Assembly (NCBI GenBank): GCA_003956705.1
Contig: QZCP01000106.1
Coordinates: 56,245 to 120,244, forward strand
Length of the DNA: 64,000 bases
Direction: 5' to 3'
From: Brevipalpus yothersi
Taxonomy: Eukaryota; Arthropoda; Arachnida; Trombidiformes; Tenuipalpidae
Part shown: in pieces, positions 48,801 through 60,760 of the stretch
How the letters are laid out: each line of letters begins with the position of its first letter
Position numbering within the stretch: position 1 is the first letter of the stretch
Translations under genes and position numbers: made by a program
The notes under the pieces: generated by a model
What the model was told of the DNA's origin: nothing
The model's database searches: none
Seen by the model: the letters and a program-made list of their open reading frames with translations, nothing else

Positions 48801-51800
48801 ACCAGAGGTTGAAAAATTCTCCTCCTGTAGGCAGTACAGCCAGTATTCTATTCATCTCTTCGAAATTTGGATCCGGAAGAAGAGTGAAGCTGAATTTTTT
48901 TGTTTTTTTTTGCTGTCACTGGCGAGTATTCTCTACTGAAATACGTCTATTCTCAGTACATTCCAAATTTATTCTGTGCTCCTAGAAAGAATTTATTTGT
49001 GCTGACTTCACTTTATTGTATTTGTTGAAAGCGGGACTATTCTTCGAATCAATTCATCAGTGAAATATTTGAAACTTGAACTCGAAATTTCAGCAGTATC
49101 GACCAAATTCGATTGATAGAGCTTTATCTTTTCCCATTTTTTCTGCCAAGATAAGATTCAATAAACTATTAATTTATCCTCCTCTGATCTCTAATTGTTG
49201 ACAAATTTTGTCCTATGCATAAAAAGCCAAATTTTCGATTCAATAACAATCAAAATTTTTTTCTACTTGAATCAATCAGAAACCTGAGATTTGCCTAAAA
49301 GTAGATTCCAGTAGCTTATTACCAAGTATTCTAAAGGAAATAGAAGCAGAGGACATGAAAGCAGAGAAAATATGGTGACAATCTATTGCTGAAGACCAAC
49401 TAGCTCAATTTTGATTCTTTCAGATGTGAAAGAAGAAATCTGGTCACAAGAAATCACAAACTCTGAAATAATTCAAATTAGTTCATTCGCATTCATTGAT
49501 ACGGAAAACAATTCAACAGCATTCATTAGATCCAATTCGAACCCGAATTTGTCTCTCATACCAAATTTCATTACCATGATTCTGAACAATTTCATAAAAA
49601 AATCGATCATAAAGCCAATAAACATTCACGACCCTTGGAAACTTTGACTTTGAAGTTTGTTTCAACCATTTTTCACAAAATTAATGGAATATTTTCTCAA
49701 TTTCTTTCCTCCAGATTTTATTGGGACCTATGCATGCTTCTTCTCCTTGTGGCCAATCTTATAGTCCTTCCAGTGGCCATTTCTTTTTTCAATGACGATT
49801 TATCCACAAGATGGATTGCATTCAACTGTCTATCAGACACAATTTTCATATTGGACATTATTGTAAATTTTCGAACAGGTAAGTTGACGCATGAAAAAGT
49901 GTTCGAGAAATTCGGATTCATCATGAATCTGTTCCTTTCCGATCAAACTTTGTTTACTGAAACTACTGGAACCAATAAAATTGCTCTTCTATTCTAGGTA
50001 TTATGAATCCTGACCTCCCAGAGCAAGTGATATTAGACCCTCAAGAAATTGCCCGACAATATATGAGAAGTTGGTTCTTCTTGGATCTCATCAGTTCAAT
50101 TCCATTGGACTATATTTTCCTGATATTTAATCAAGAATATAGCTTCCATCTTCTCCAAGCTGGAAGAGCTCTCAGAATATTTCGTTTTGCTAAAATGTTG
50201 AGCCTTTTGAGACTACTTCGTCTATCTCGTTTGGTTCGATATGTCAGCCAGTGGGAAGAAGTTTATGTAAGTTACTTGAATAACCTACTTCTTTTTATTC
50301 ACTTCTCATTTTCATTTTCATTTTGTCTACCATATAATGAACATAATCGCCTGTTTTGTGTGTTAGAATAATTCTAATTCATTTCTCAAAATTTATCTGC
50401 CACACCTATCTGGGTGAAAATTCACCCATAGATGCATGAAAATCCGAATGAATCGTCAAATGCATGCTACAATAAAGGGAGGCAAAATTAAGCTGTTTAA
50501 AGAAGAGTCCTGAAATGCTTTAAACTTTGGAAGAATTTAAGAAGCGATATTCTTCCAGACTAACTTATAATGAGCTCTTTGAATCCCGCGAAAAAGTTTT
50601 TTTAGCCATTTTTTCTTTTATTTTTCCTTTTAATTCAGAGACTTTTAATACTCTACTTACTTTTTTTCTACTTTCTTCAGCTAATTTCGTGAATCTACTC
50701 ATGCTGATGAGAACTTAGAGCCCTACAAAAAATTCTAGAACACTTCGTGAAAGGAGACTATTTTGTTTCGATATTCTGCTAAGCTGAGCCTTCTTCAGGT
50801 GCAACTCCAAAAGCAATTGCTAATTTAGAGCTCCAATTCTCAACTCTGATCAAATGATACAACACAATGTTCTTTTGTTCAATTTTGACTCATACTTCTG
50901 ATCAATACAGCTCATGAATAGCAGTCAAATAGATCAGAAAACAGTCAAGGAGACCTACCTCTTTGATGATTTTACGAAAAATTGGCAAATTTTGGGAGAA
51001 TTCAAGTAAAATTTGGGTTAAATTGTCATTGCCATTGCCTATGGCTGTATTTGATAACTATTCAATAGTCAAAAAGGCTGATTGTATTCCTATTTAGTAA
51101 TTTTTCTAATTCAGAAACATAGAAGTATTATTATATGCTTTACATTTCTTAATTCTAACTTCTCCAACTTATTCTTGAAAGATCTAAAGAAAGATGCTAC
51201 TACTTCAAAATACATGTATATTATGAGCAATACGAAAACAAAATGAATTCTCATGATTTTCTTGGTTCCTCATATTTCCTTGAACACAATAACATATCTT
51301 CTGAATCTTGAAAGTTCATCTCTTTTAGCCTTCTGTTTTGGCAAAATTGGCCATTTTCTCAAATAACATATCATTTTGAACTTCCATCAAGTCGTTTGTC
51401 AAGTCTAATATTCGTTCAGGAACCACACTATCAATACAGCATTAGCTGTAATTTGTTATGCATAATTAAAGCTTATAGTCTCTAATTATTCCTAACTCAG
51501 GATGAAAGGTGACCTAGTCTCTTCTTCTCATCTTAGGCTTAGGCTTCTCTGAATACTTCATTTTTCCTTTTTATCGATTGTGGAATACTTTTCCTTTGCA
51601 GAATGCAAAGTCTTTTCATGATGAATTGTTCTAGGAGAGGCTGATATTGGACCAATGTTTTTACTTTGTAGCTATTGATGTTGCCTCCTTCGACTAATTG
51701 CAGCATTTTCTCGGGAATTCTTTAATTAAACCAAACGAAAAAACGTTTTGTAAATGCTCTTCTCATTGAATTGAAGGAAGAACGGATTGTCATTTTGAGA

Positions 51801-54800
51801 TTTTGATTGATCGCTTGAGATTGACTGTTCTTCAAATATTATTCTTGAAGCTGGCAAAGCTTCTCAATTCGATGTAATCCACCAGAAAAACTATCCTTTT
51901 TCATTCAAATCTTATTCATTGACGAAAGTTTTATTGCTAGATCATCAATACAAGTCTATTTGCATGAATTCCGATGTTAAATGTATGTATTTTTTGATGT
52001 TCGTTGTCAGTGATGATCCCAGTGTAAATCATTTTCCCGCCTGAGCTATACTAATTATTTGGTGTCCGAGAATCGTGCTAGCATGTAAAATTGAGGATTG
52101 GTTAATCGGGGTCACTCACAAATTCATCTTCGACATCGATCATGAGTTTTTCATTCAAAATTACTTGACATGTTAGAACATCTTGAGTTTATTCAAGAAA
52201 AAATGAAGACACTAAGGATACATCAGCTTTTCTTGTGGGATCATTTTGGTCCCTGAATTGACAGTGTTAATTAGAATTTAATCAGTAAGAGAAGGCAAAA
52301 AAACTTAGTTTAGCTCGAAAACGAATTAGAGAATCTCATGGAAGAAAGTCGAGTCTGAACACTAGCAGATTTTATTCTAGAAAAGTGAACGCAAAAAAAA
52401 AGATTTTATGATAATTACGTAGTCAATCTTTGCATCTAAATCATCAACTTAGAAACACATGATTCTGATCTTCTGATGAAAAATTCTAATGAAGTGAACC
52501 CTGTTTACCTTTCCTCTCTTCCAGATGCAAAGTTTGGCTACAATGAAAATAACTACTGGAATATTCGGTTTTCTCAATCGTCTATGCGGTGATTCCGATG
52601 TGCACAAGGTATTTTCCAGTTTCTTGGCCATGATGTTAGAAACGTTTTTCCAATTTTCCGAGTATGCATGATAGAAGTGTAGTCTAATCGATACTTTTGT
52701 AGTAGTAGCAATAATATTAGTATTCCCCTTCTTCTCATATTGCAAATTCTCTGCAAACTTTCACTCAGATTCTATCCACAATCCTATTTCCCGTATCATA
52801 TTTTCTATCATTCTTTTCCCTCAAGATCTGCATTCTTAATACTTTACTCAAATATGTTCTACTTCTTCTTCCCACCAGTACCACGAAAAATAGGGAGAGA
52901 AAGAGATAGAAAAAAAAGCTGAAGAATAACCATCAGAGCAAAAGAGCTCATCTAACTAGTTGTTTGTAATTCGAATCGATACAATTCGATTTCTATGTAG
53001 ATTAGTTTCGGGCGATGTTTTTGTGGGTTCTTATTCACTTATTTGTATGTTTGAAGCAAACACCGAATAATAGCCTTTTTTCATCATCAAGTTACTCACA
53101 ATATAAGAAGATAAGATTGAATGTTTTTTTATTCTTCTCCTTTCTGGTGTGTTTGCCCAATCTGAACTTGAGTACCGCTAATGTGTCTAGGCAATTCGAA
53201 GAAAAACCATCAGATAGATGTTTAATTTATGAATAATCTTTTGAAAATCATTCATTTCTTTTCTCTTCCCTCTGCTTTTGTGAAAACAAAAGCGATATTC
53301 CATCTATGTAACATGTTATGGGAAAATATTTTTACAAGAAAAATTCTCTTAAGGTTGAATGATATTCTCTATTTTGCACCCATTCTTAATCTAGAACGTA
53401 TGCTCCCTAGAGTTTGAGCTCTAGAACAGTTCTGAACAATCAGTATGCTAATTCACTTCAACATTTCTATAATTCTTTCTTCTTTTAGTTTCTCAACATG
53501 GCCAGTGTATTCATGAAAATCTTCAATTTAATCTGTATGATGCTCCTTATTGGACACTGGAGTGGTTGCTTACAATTCCTGGTTCCAATGTTACAAGGTT
53601 TCCCATCCAATTCATGGGTGGCAATAAATGAGCTCAAGGTGAGTTACTACCACGACATCAATCACTCGAATAAATTTATCACGCCATGGAAAAAAATAGA
53701 TAACTCACAATGATGGACCGATGTCGAGCTTCTATCTTCTCCCAATAAGTCTTTTTTCCACTTCCTCCCAAGAAAATTCTATCAACATCAGCTACTCTAA
53801 ATTCTCGTCATGCAAATAAGCTGACACAGAGAATTTGAAATTGTGTGTCAAGATAGGAAGATGAGAGAGAGAGAGAGGAAAAGGTTTATTCAGAATACGT
53901 GCCATGAGACTTTTGTCATTCAAAATAATGAAATTCTTGCTTCTTTACAAACAACTCGATTCAACACTTCAGATAACAGTATTTTGAAAGAACTTTTCAT
54001 TGAATTTTCTTATTCAGAAACGATACTTCCTACGCACAGAGAGACAACTCTTTTTTGATTCATGATCATGGCTCGTGATAGTGTATAAGATCTTCCATGG
54101 GAACCTTCTTATCTCTCTTTGCAATATTCTATTCAGTACAGAATTTTTCAAAGAAACTCTTTATTCACAATTCGATCGATCGGATTTTTTCGCTGAGAAT
54201 TAAAATTTCATAATGAGCCTTTGCTATGATTTATCTAATGCTTTTCACCTCATATCGATGATCTTACATTCAGGATGCTTGGTGGATGGAACAATACTCT
54301 TGGTCATTATTTAAGGCAATGTCTCACATGTTATGTATTGGTTATGGACGTTTTCCGCCACAAAGTTTAACTGATATGTGGTTAACATTGCTGAGTATGA
54401 TTAGTGGTGCAACTTGTTATGCTCTTTTCTTGGGACACACAACAAATCTAATACAATCACTCGATTCCTCAAGACGTCAGTATCGAGAGAAGGTTTGTTC
54501 ATATTTTTGAGTTTTTCAGGCTTACTCAGAGCTTAGCTCTACTGTGTGTTGTCATTTTTTGATAAAATTTTGGAATTTTGGGAGATTTTTTCCTCTCAAA
54601 AATCAAAACACTTTTTTGATTTAAGATAACAGTATCTTACTGATTTTTTTCTCTCACAATTTTCATCTTCTCAGCTGAAACAAGTCGAAGAATACATGGC
54701 TTATCGAAAGCTTCCTCGAGATTTGAGAGCCCGAATATGTGACTACTTTGAGCATCGTTATCAGGGTAAATTTTTCAATGAAGACTCAATTTTGGATGAG

Positions 54801-55508
54801 CTATCGGAAAAATTGAGAGAAGTAAGTAGTATTGATATTGGAAGGGAATATACTTTTGCTGATACCATATTATTTTATTATTTTATACCATATTACCATC
54901 ACCATAGGATGTGATCAATTTTAACTGCCGATCTTTAGTTGCTTCGGTTCCTTTCTTCGCCAAAGCAGACATAGATTTTGTAAATGCTGTGGTTACTAAA
55001 TTGAAATACGAAGTCTTCCAGCCAGGAGATATAATAATCAAAGAAGGTACAATTGGCAATAAGATGTACTTTATTCAAGAAGGTATTGTGGATATTGTAA
55101 TGTCAAATGGAGATGTGGCTACAAGTCTTTCAGATGGATCCTATTTTGGAGGTAAGATGTCGATCCATTCTTACCATCTCTCCTATCTATCTCTTCCTAT
55201 CTATTCTAACATCACTATCTTTTTGTTACTCTTATGATTGATATTTTCACCATCAAATATTGTCCATACACACAATAGCGATAAATCCACTATCTTTCCT
55301 ATTGAATCAAAAGAAAGATTTAGTCACGCATATGTGCCCAGTAGACAGATAGAATATCTTGTGAAAAAAGGATTACTCTTTCGGTAGGTTGTTGAGTTCC
55401 CTTTTCACATTCCCTTATTCTTATTCTTTACGATCATTTTCTAATCTAGAATACATTAGATATTGAAGACGCACTGTTGTCATTCTCTTTTTTCTCCATC
55501 TTATGCAA

Positions 55509-55574
<66 letters not shown>

Positions 55575-57004
55575 AAATAGATTCTGATCGGTGTTCATCA
55601 TTATATCTTTCATGCGCTTCATTCATATTTTCCATTGATCATGAGCATCCAATGATTATTCTTCTTTTTCATGCTTATCAAGCTCATTTCCTTTTATCGT
55701 TTTCTAGTTGCCTGAACATTTTGTGTATAGTAGTGGGTTTCTCCTTCTTCATTCATATTTATTCTTTTTCCCTTCCATTGAATGTGGAGGCTCTTTTTTT
55801 ATCTTCGACTTATATCTATGTAACGATCACTCGATTTTGGCTATAAAACATATCTAATCTTGGGTATATGTTGATGAAATTGGTACCATTTGCATGAATG
55901 ATGATGGCTTACTTGTTATGCCTACACTTTGTATGATGAAATTTTGCATTCAGCAAAGTGACTTCACCCAGAATAGTGTTTTATGATTCTCATATCGTCT
56001 ACAAATAACCGAAGAATATCCCGAATGAAATGAGCCGAAACCGTTAGACTTCCAGAAGCCTCTTGTATTCTTGATCATAGAGCTCGTTCCTTATTGAAGT
56101 CAAAATTTCTGGAAAGTTTAAACGATTAAGAAGAAAGAGCAATATAGATAGAGCAAATAATTGATTTTGAAGAATACTAGATTATTGGTTCTGAAAAATA
56201 CTCGCGTCAAGAATTTTTTTTGATTTTCTGATGATTTTTTCTTGAATATTCAATTCTGAATCGTCTTGATTAACTCACGAGATTGATACCCCTTCTATTG
56301 GATGATCGCTCTCTTTAGTATGAGTTGTAGAAACACAATTTACTGCCTGATGGATCCGAAATAATTTTGTGATCTCAATAATGGTAGGAATTTATCCAAA
56401 TCATAACCCTAAATGCCTAATATTGCCAACTAATATTGTTGCTGGTGAATGTACTGAGCAATTATTGAGTCTTGTCCATTACCTGTAATTCCCTTTGTCC
56501 TAGCAAAAAACATGAAAAATCTATCATGAAGCCCATGGAGAGGGCAAAAATTTTTCTTCTCGATTTGAATAGATTGAGCTGAATTTTCAACTTCAGTAGC
56601 AGTAAAAAAATCGAATTGCTAAGAGACTACTTCATCAACCGAATGCTCTCATGGAAAAGCTTGATTGCATAATCATCTCATTTTCTTTTGGCGATGAAAT
56701 TTCATCAGTTTTTTTATTGATATTTACCTATAATCATGCAGCCAATACAATCCGACTGAATTGTTCCATAAGGCTTTCTTCTTGTGAGCTTTCTTCCTGG
56801 AATGCAGCTGTTTTTACCAAACTGGAGTTCTCATGTCTTCATAAATTCAGCTTATACTAGAAATGGGCAGCTTGAAACGAGGTTTTTTGATCACTCCCTT
56901 GAGTAATATCACCAATCGTGATATCACTTGATAACTGATAATAATAGGAATATGGTTTTACTCAGAATTTCAAGAGTCAATAATTTTGTGATAACTGCTT
57001 CGGT

Positions 57005-57040
<36 letters not shown>

Positions 57041-58588
57041 TAAGGAATTCTTGGGTTTGTCGTTATGTTTCGGGCATGTTATTAGAGAAACTATTCTCTC
57101 GACAACTATACCGAACATGATTCAAATCATATCTTCATCATAAAAAATGCAAACATATCGTGATTTTCTTTCTCCAAAATGGATTGAAAAGTTCGAAACC
57201 TCAGAACTCTGAGGTGGAAGAATCAAGCATATTCTTCGAGCCCTGATTACATGCTTCCTTAGAACTTTATGAAAACTTTATTTTTTCATCGAGATAGAAC
57301 ACTGAAAAATTTATTCTGCAAAATAGGGATTTGTTTCGCAATATTGGATCAAAATCCATCGATAGAAACAAAAAAGATGGCTCAAGTGAACTTATAAAAG
57401 ATCAATACATGCGAAAAAGTAGAAAAACGAATTGGTTTCATCTAAATTGAGACATACATGAACATCTATCTAAGAATTCTTGCTGAGAAGAAGGAACCCA
57501 AGTTTTCCAAAATCCTTGGATTCAAATATCTAGCTTGTCAAATTTTTCAATTGCAACCCATTGCTGTGAAATGGTCGTTTTTCAATCACAACTTTTGACG
57601 GCGAATCTCTTTGCAATCTTCTGAACAGGAAAACGAACACAATCGTATAACAAGGGCAATGTTTGAATATTACAGAATCTCATATCATTTCATCCTATTT
57701 TATGATTGGATGACAGAAACTCAAATCCCAAAACATGAATACAGAAAATTCTGACATTCTGAGTTTATCCTCACAAGAACTCTATCGAGTTCATGCATGT
57801 TGCAATGATCTATTTTCCATAAGATCGAAAATTCTTGAAATTCCTTAGAGTTAAGCTGACACTTGAGTCTGTTAGCGATTGAAAGTTTGATGGATTGGGT
57901 GAAGAAGATTATCAATTCTAGTTTCAGGGTATCATCAACCCAAATTCTAGAAGAAAATTCCTGAGATAGAACTTGAACTGATTTTTTTACAGAAAACTAT
58001 TCAACAAACATTGATGAGAATTGACCATATGTCCTCAATTCAAAAAATGATGGCTAATAATGTTTATTTTTTTCTTTTTTCCCAGAAATTTGTCTCTTAA
58101 CCAACGCAAGGCGTGTGGCCAGTGTTAGAGCGGAAACATACTGTAATCTCTTCTCACTGTCAGTAGAACATTTTAATGCAGTTCTGGATCAATATCCGGT
58201 CATGAGACGGACTATGGAATCGATTGCTGCTGAACGATTGAACAAGATTGGTAAAAATCCAAGTTTGGTTAGTCAGCGAGAAGATTTGCAAACAGATTTG
58301 AAAGCTGTTAACGAACTACTCACAATGTCAACACTTTCGGCTCAAAGTTTGTCTGATGAAACGGAAAGTGAAAAAGATATGTTAACAATTAAGCGAGCTC
58401 TTCCGAGACCAAAATCGGAGACTTGCTTCAAAATTCTTCCCTTTGGTGATCACAATTCGTCAAGAAATGATCTAAATATGCAAAGATCGGAAACATTCAC
58501 TCCTCAATCACCTCCACCCACTAGCACTGATACATCTGCCCAAGAGAAGGGAAAGACTCGCTCTACCAACAATCTTCATCATTCATAG
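35683..58588 (+). CDS. Ih: Hyperpolarization-activated cyclic nucleotide-gated channel Ih (HCN family); 5' end not located
   Basis: A voltage-gated cation channel opened by hyperpolarisation and tuned by cAMP, carrying pacemaker current in neurons and muscle. Exons: 35683-36570, 49715-49878, 49998-50266, 53489-53638, 54274-54492, 54675-54821, 54908-55151 and 58086-58588. All are in phase, 861 codons counted from the split codon at the first acceptor. Residues 1-270 are a low-complexity Ser/Thr/Asn-rich cytoplasmic tail with a PKA-like RKRRLSSL. The HCN N-domain ([30 protein letters not shown]) precedes S1 (about 298-322), S2 and S3. S4 is strongly basic ([20 protein letters not shown]). The pore filter CIGYG is at 512-516. 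The C-linker ([15 protein letters not shown]) and a complete CNBD ([20 protein letters not shown] with FGE-type turn and ARR) follow. [11 protein letters not shown] after S4 is the arthropod form. The start exon lies upstream, so the first residues are missing. Confidence 0.93.
38147..38204. repeat. (CT)n microsatellite
   Basis: A CT tract of about 57 bases inside the long Ih intron. Confidence 0.95.
45744..45798. repeat. (GA)n microsatellite
   Basis: A GA tract of about 54 bases inside the long Ih intron. A shorter GA tract follows at about 45966-45984. Confidence 0.95.
50267..53488 (+). other. Ih intron between S4 and S5 exons
   Basis: A 3.2 kb intron bounded by GTAAGT and TTCTTTTAG. I looked for duplicated S4 or S5 exons that might be used alternatively and saw none. 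It is AT-rich with no marked repeats. Confidence 0.75.
55511..55573. repeat. (CT)n microsatellite
   Basis: A pure CT tract of about 63 bases in the CNBD intron of Ih. Confidence 0.95.
57009..57035. repeat. (GA)n microsatellite
   Basis: A short GA tract of about 27 bases in the same intron. Confidence 0.85.
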
Positions 58589-59003
58589 AATTTAAGCATA
58601 GAACAATCATTATCATCATGTGTCACCAAAATCCCACTGAAGCCCATCATCATCATTTATGAACCTGTTTTTGTTTTATGAAGAAAAGAATATCTAGTTT
58701 GAAATTAATTGAAAAAAGAGTTTTAAAAAACTAAGCAACCGATTTGATTTGATCGATAATTTTGGATTGATCAACATACTTTATCCTAATCAAAGGTCAC
58801 AGAGACCACATCATGAAGATAGTGAAAAAAGATTGGATGAAAAAAAAACAATTTCAAAACAATCTTCAATCAATAGAATATAATTTTTCCAATTTTCTCA
58901 TGGAATATTGGAAAATTAGCGTTTTAAATTAATTATTGATTAAAAATCTGTGCCTTTCATGATATCGATCCCTCGAATCAAAATTCGTTGCGTCAACTGA
59001 AGG

Positions 59004-59070
<67 letters not shown>

Positions 59071-59522
59071 TTAGAGTAATCGATTATGATCACACTTTAT
59101 GATAGGTTACTGTCTCTATGAAAAAAGTCTAATGAGAAATAATCTATGTTCGTAAAGACCGGAGAAAATTTTTCAAGAGCGTGATAAGGAATGATGATGA
59201 GATGCAAATGTTTATGATAAGTGATGGTGCTCTAATACCATCTGGTTAATTTGAGATATCAACCCAGGAGATATAAACTCTTCAGTATCCTGAAGAATGT
59301 AGAAAAATAACATTAATGACAAGTAATCGAGGAACAAGCTGAATATCAGCCAACAGGAAATTGTTTGATGACTAGCAAACTGAAGGTATGCCATATCCTC
59401 AATATGTTATGGAGAAATCTTGTATGACTCAGTTTTCAAAAGTAGATTAAAATGAGCTCACAAAGTATGTACAAGGTCATATGACGCACACACGCATAGT
59501 GACAGAGTACAGAGGAGAGAGA
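58589..59522. other. Convergent 3' spacer between Ih and PHAX
   Basis: About 930 bases that must hold both 3' UTRs. It contains a GA microsatellite (59003-59068). I see no clear AATAAA for Ih on the plus strand nor for PHAX on the minus strand. Confidence 0.55.
59003..59068. repeat. (GA)n microsatellite
   Basis: A GA tract of about 65 bases with one ATAG interruption near its left end, possibly inside the Ih 3' UTR. Confidence 0.95.
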
Positions 59523-60590
59523 TTAAGTTTGATCAGATCTTGTTTCAACAGGCACGAAAGGCGGAAGAAGAGGTGATGGCTTCGCGGGCTTAAGTTTAGT
59601 GGGAATCCTTCTTTTGGGCTTGATTTCGCTCAGATCATCTTTGAATATTTTTTGCACTAAAAGTTCTGGAAGAGATTGACGAACCATATGGAAAAATACT
59701 CCTCCCGGTGTTCGACGTCGATTACCAGTGAGAGTCATCAGTCCTCCAGCTTCTTCAATAGTCATTGCTTGACTCAGAAGTTTATGAGTTTCTTCCAAAC
59801 CAACAGATCTTATGAGGCGCACTGTAAGAGAAAAGCCAGTCAGAAAGTGTAAGGAGAAATAAATCGAATCCAAAGAAGACTCACTGATAATATCAATTCG
59901 TTTCTCTTGAAGTTTTCCCGCTATTTTATTAGCCTCTGACACCACTATGGAGTCGGGAATTCTGGACTTTTTCTTTGACTTAGGTTCAGGTGTTTTGTTA
60001 TCAGGATCTTTATCAAGAGTCTTATTTGGACACTCATTGATTTGCTGGTTGGGCAGTTCATGTCCATTTTGCTGCTGATTTGATTCGATCGTTTCCGTAC
60101 CATCTTGACCCATCTTTTCTGTCGTCTTCTGCACATTAGAGTCATTAGGGCCCATAGATTCAGAACTGGCTGAAGCTTTATTCTTTTTCTTCTTCTTTTT
60201 TTTCTTTTTCTTTGACCCAATTTTGGCGATCCTCTTCCAAATTGGATATGTTTCCACATTACGATCAACAAAAAATCGACGAGTTTTCGGTTCATTCACC
60301 AAATCTTCATTCATCTTCTCATATTTTTGATCCTCAATCAACATTTCACTCCATAAACTTCCCTTTCTTAGATTATCAACAGTATTGGAAATTTTTTTAT
60401 CACATTCTGGTATCGAGTCAACAACACCAAAAATCTGATTCAATCCATCGCAAAGTTTATCGCGTTGCTTAACACCATTATTAACATTGTGTGTATCATC
60501 AATCACCAATTCATCACCATCAGAATCAGAGCTTGCACTCAATCTACTCCCCGTAACACCAGGTATACTATGAACATTATTTGATTCCAT
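59523..60590 (-). CDS. PHAX: Phosphorylated adapter RNA export protein (PHAX)
   Basis: PHAX links the cap-binding complex on snRNA precursors to CRM1 for nuclear export and also takes part in snoRNA transport. Exons 59885-60590 and 59523-59821 are joined by a 63-nt GT-AG intron and give 334 aa. The join restores the conserved run RIDII-M-RLIRSVG inside the RNA-binding domain (about residues 212-285), which continues with GGLMTLTGNRRRTPGGVFF, the family signature. An acidic Ser/Asp patch near the N-terminus and a basic cluster with ten lysines (residues about 127-136) fit the usual acidic and nuclear-localisation regions. The ATG at 60590 is chosen because the four in-frame codons upstream start at GTG, not ATG. 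The intron is a multiple of three without a stop, so unspliced RNA also stays open. The gene converges with Ih. Confidence 0.9.
   Translation of the reverse strand: MESNNVHSIPGVTGSRLSASSDSDGDELVIDDTHNVNNGVKQRDKLCDGLNQIFGVVDSIPECDKKISNTVDNLRKGSLWSEMLIEDQKYEKMNEDLVNEPKTRRFFVDRNVETYPIWKRIAKIGSKKKKKKKKKKNKASASSESMGPNDSNVQKTTEKMGQDGTETIESNQQQNGHELPNQQINECPNKTLDKDPDNKTPEPKSKKKSRIPDSIVVSEANKIAGKLQEKRIDIISESSLDSIYFSLHFLTGFSLTVRLIRSVGLEETHKLLSQAMTIEEAGGLMTLTGNRRRTPGGVFFHMVRQSLPELLVQKIFKDDLSEIKPKRRIPTKLKPAKPSPLLPPFVPVETRSDQT
59822..59884 (-). other. 63-nt frame-preserving intron of PHAX
   Basis: Minus-strand donor GTGAGT at 59884 and acceptor TCTCTTACAG ending at 59822. Length is divisible by three and no in-frame stop occurs. 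Splicing replaces 22 unconserved hydrophobic residues by one Met and restores the family sequence. Confidence 0.8.
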
Positions 60591-60718
60591 CACATTACAC
60601 ACATCAAATTAAACTAAACTCATTTCAATAAATCAATCAATCAAGTAAACATCATCAAAATAACTTTAAATCATTTCAAATCATGTTTAAAAGCCGGTTT
60701 AATTAGCACACTTTTAGT

Positions 60719-60760
60719 CACGTGTCAAAACATGTGGCCGATACTAGTGACTCCATCTTG
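60719..60760 (-). promoter_or_regulatory. Candidate PHAX promoter motifs (CACGTG E-box and CAAGATGG)
   Basis: A TCACGTG E-box lies at 60718-60724 and CAAGATGG, read on the minus strand, at 60753-60760, both within 170 bases upstream of the PHAX start codon. The ATG in CAAGATGG opens a 12-codon upstream frame that stops at the E-box. Promoter function is inferred from position only. Confidence 0.35.

Larger units (their letters stand above)
36571..49714 (+). other. 13.1 kb Ih intron between N-terminal and S1 exons
   Basis: The donor is GTAAGA right after AATTTCAG and the acceptor is TTTCCTCCAG. Both sides complete one Arg codon (NF-R-FYWDL). The intron holds microsatellites at 38147-38204 and 45744-45798. 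It has many open frames of 60-125 codons near 43.5-47.1 kb, none of which I recognise and several of which are broken by stops. I could not support a nested gene. Confidence 0.8.
55152..58085 (+). other. Ih intron inside the cyclic-nucleotide-binding domain
   Basis: A 2.9 kb intron that splits the CNBD at the FGG/EICLL junction, bounded by GTAAGA and TTTTCCCAG. It contains a long CT tract (55511-55573) and a GA tract (57009-57035). No alternative exon or nested gene is visible. Confidence 0.75.

Noticed and set aside
49635..49714. Open frame continuing upstream of the Ih S1 exon, as a possible alternative N-terminus
   Set aside because: The frame has no ATG before the acceptor, and the TTTCCTCCAG acceptor joins exactly to the N-terminal exon at the conserved FRFYWD junction.
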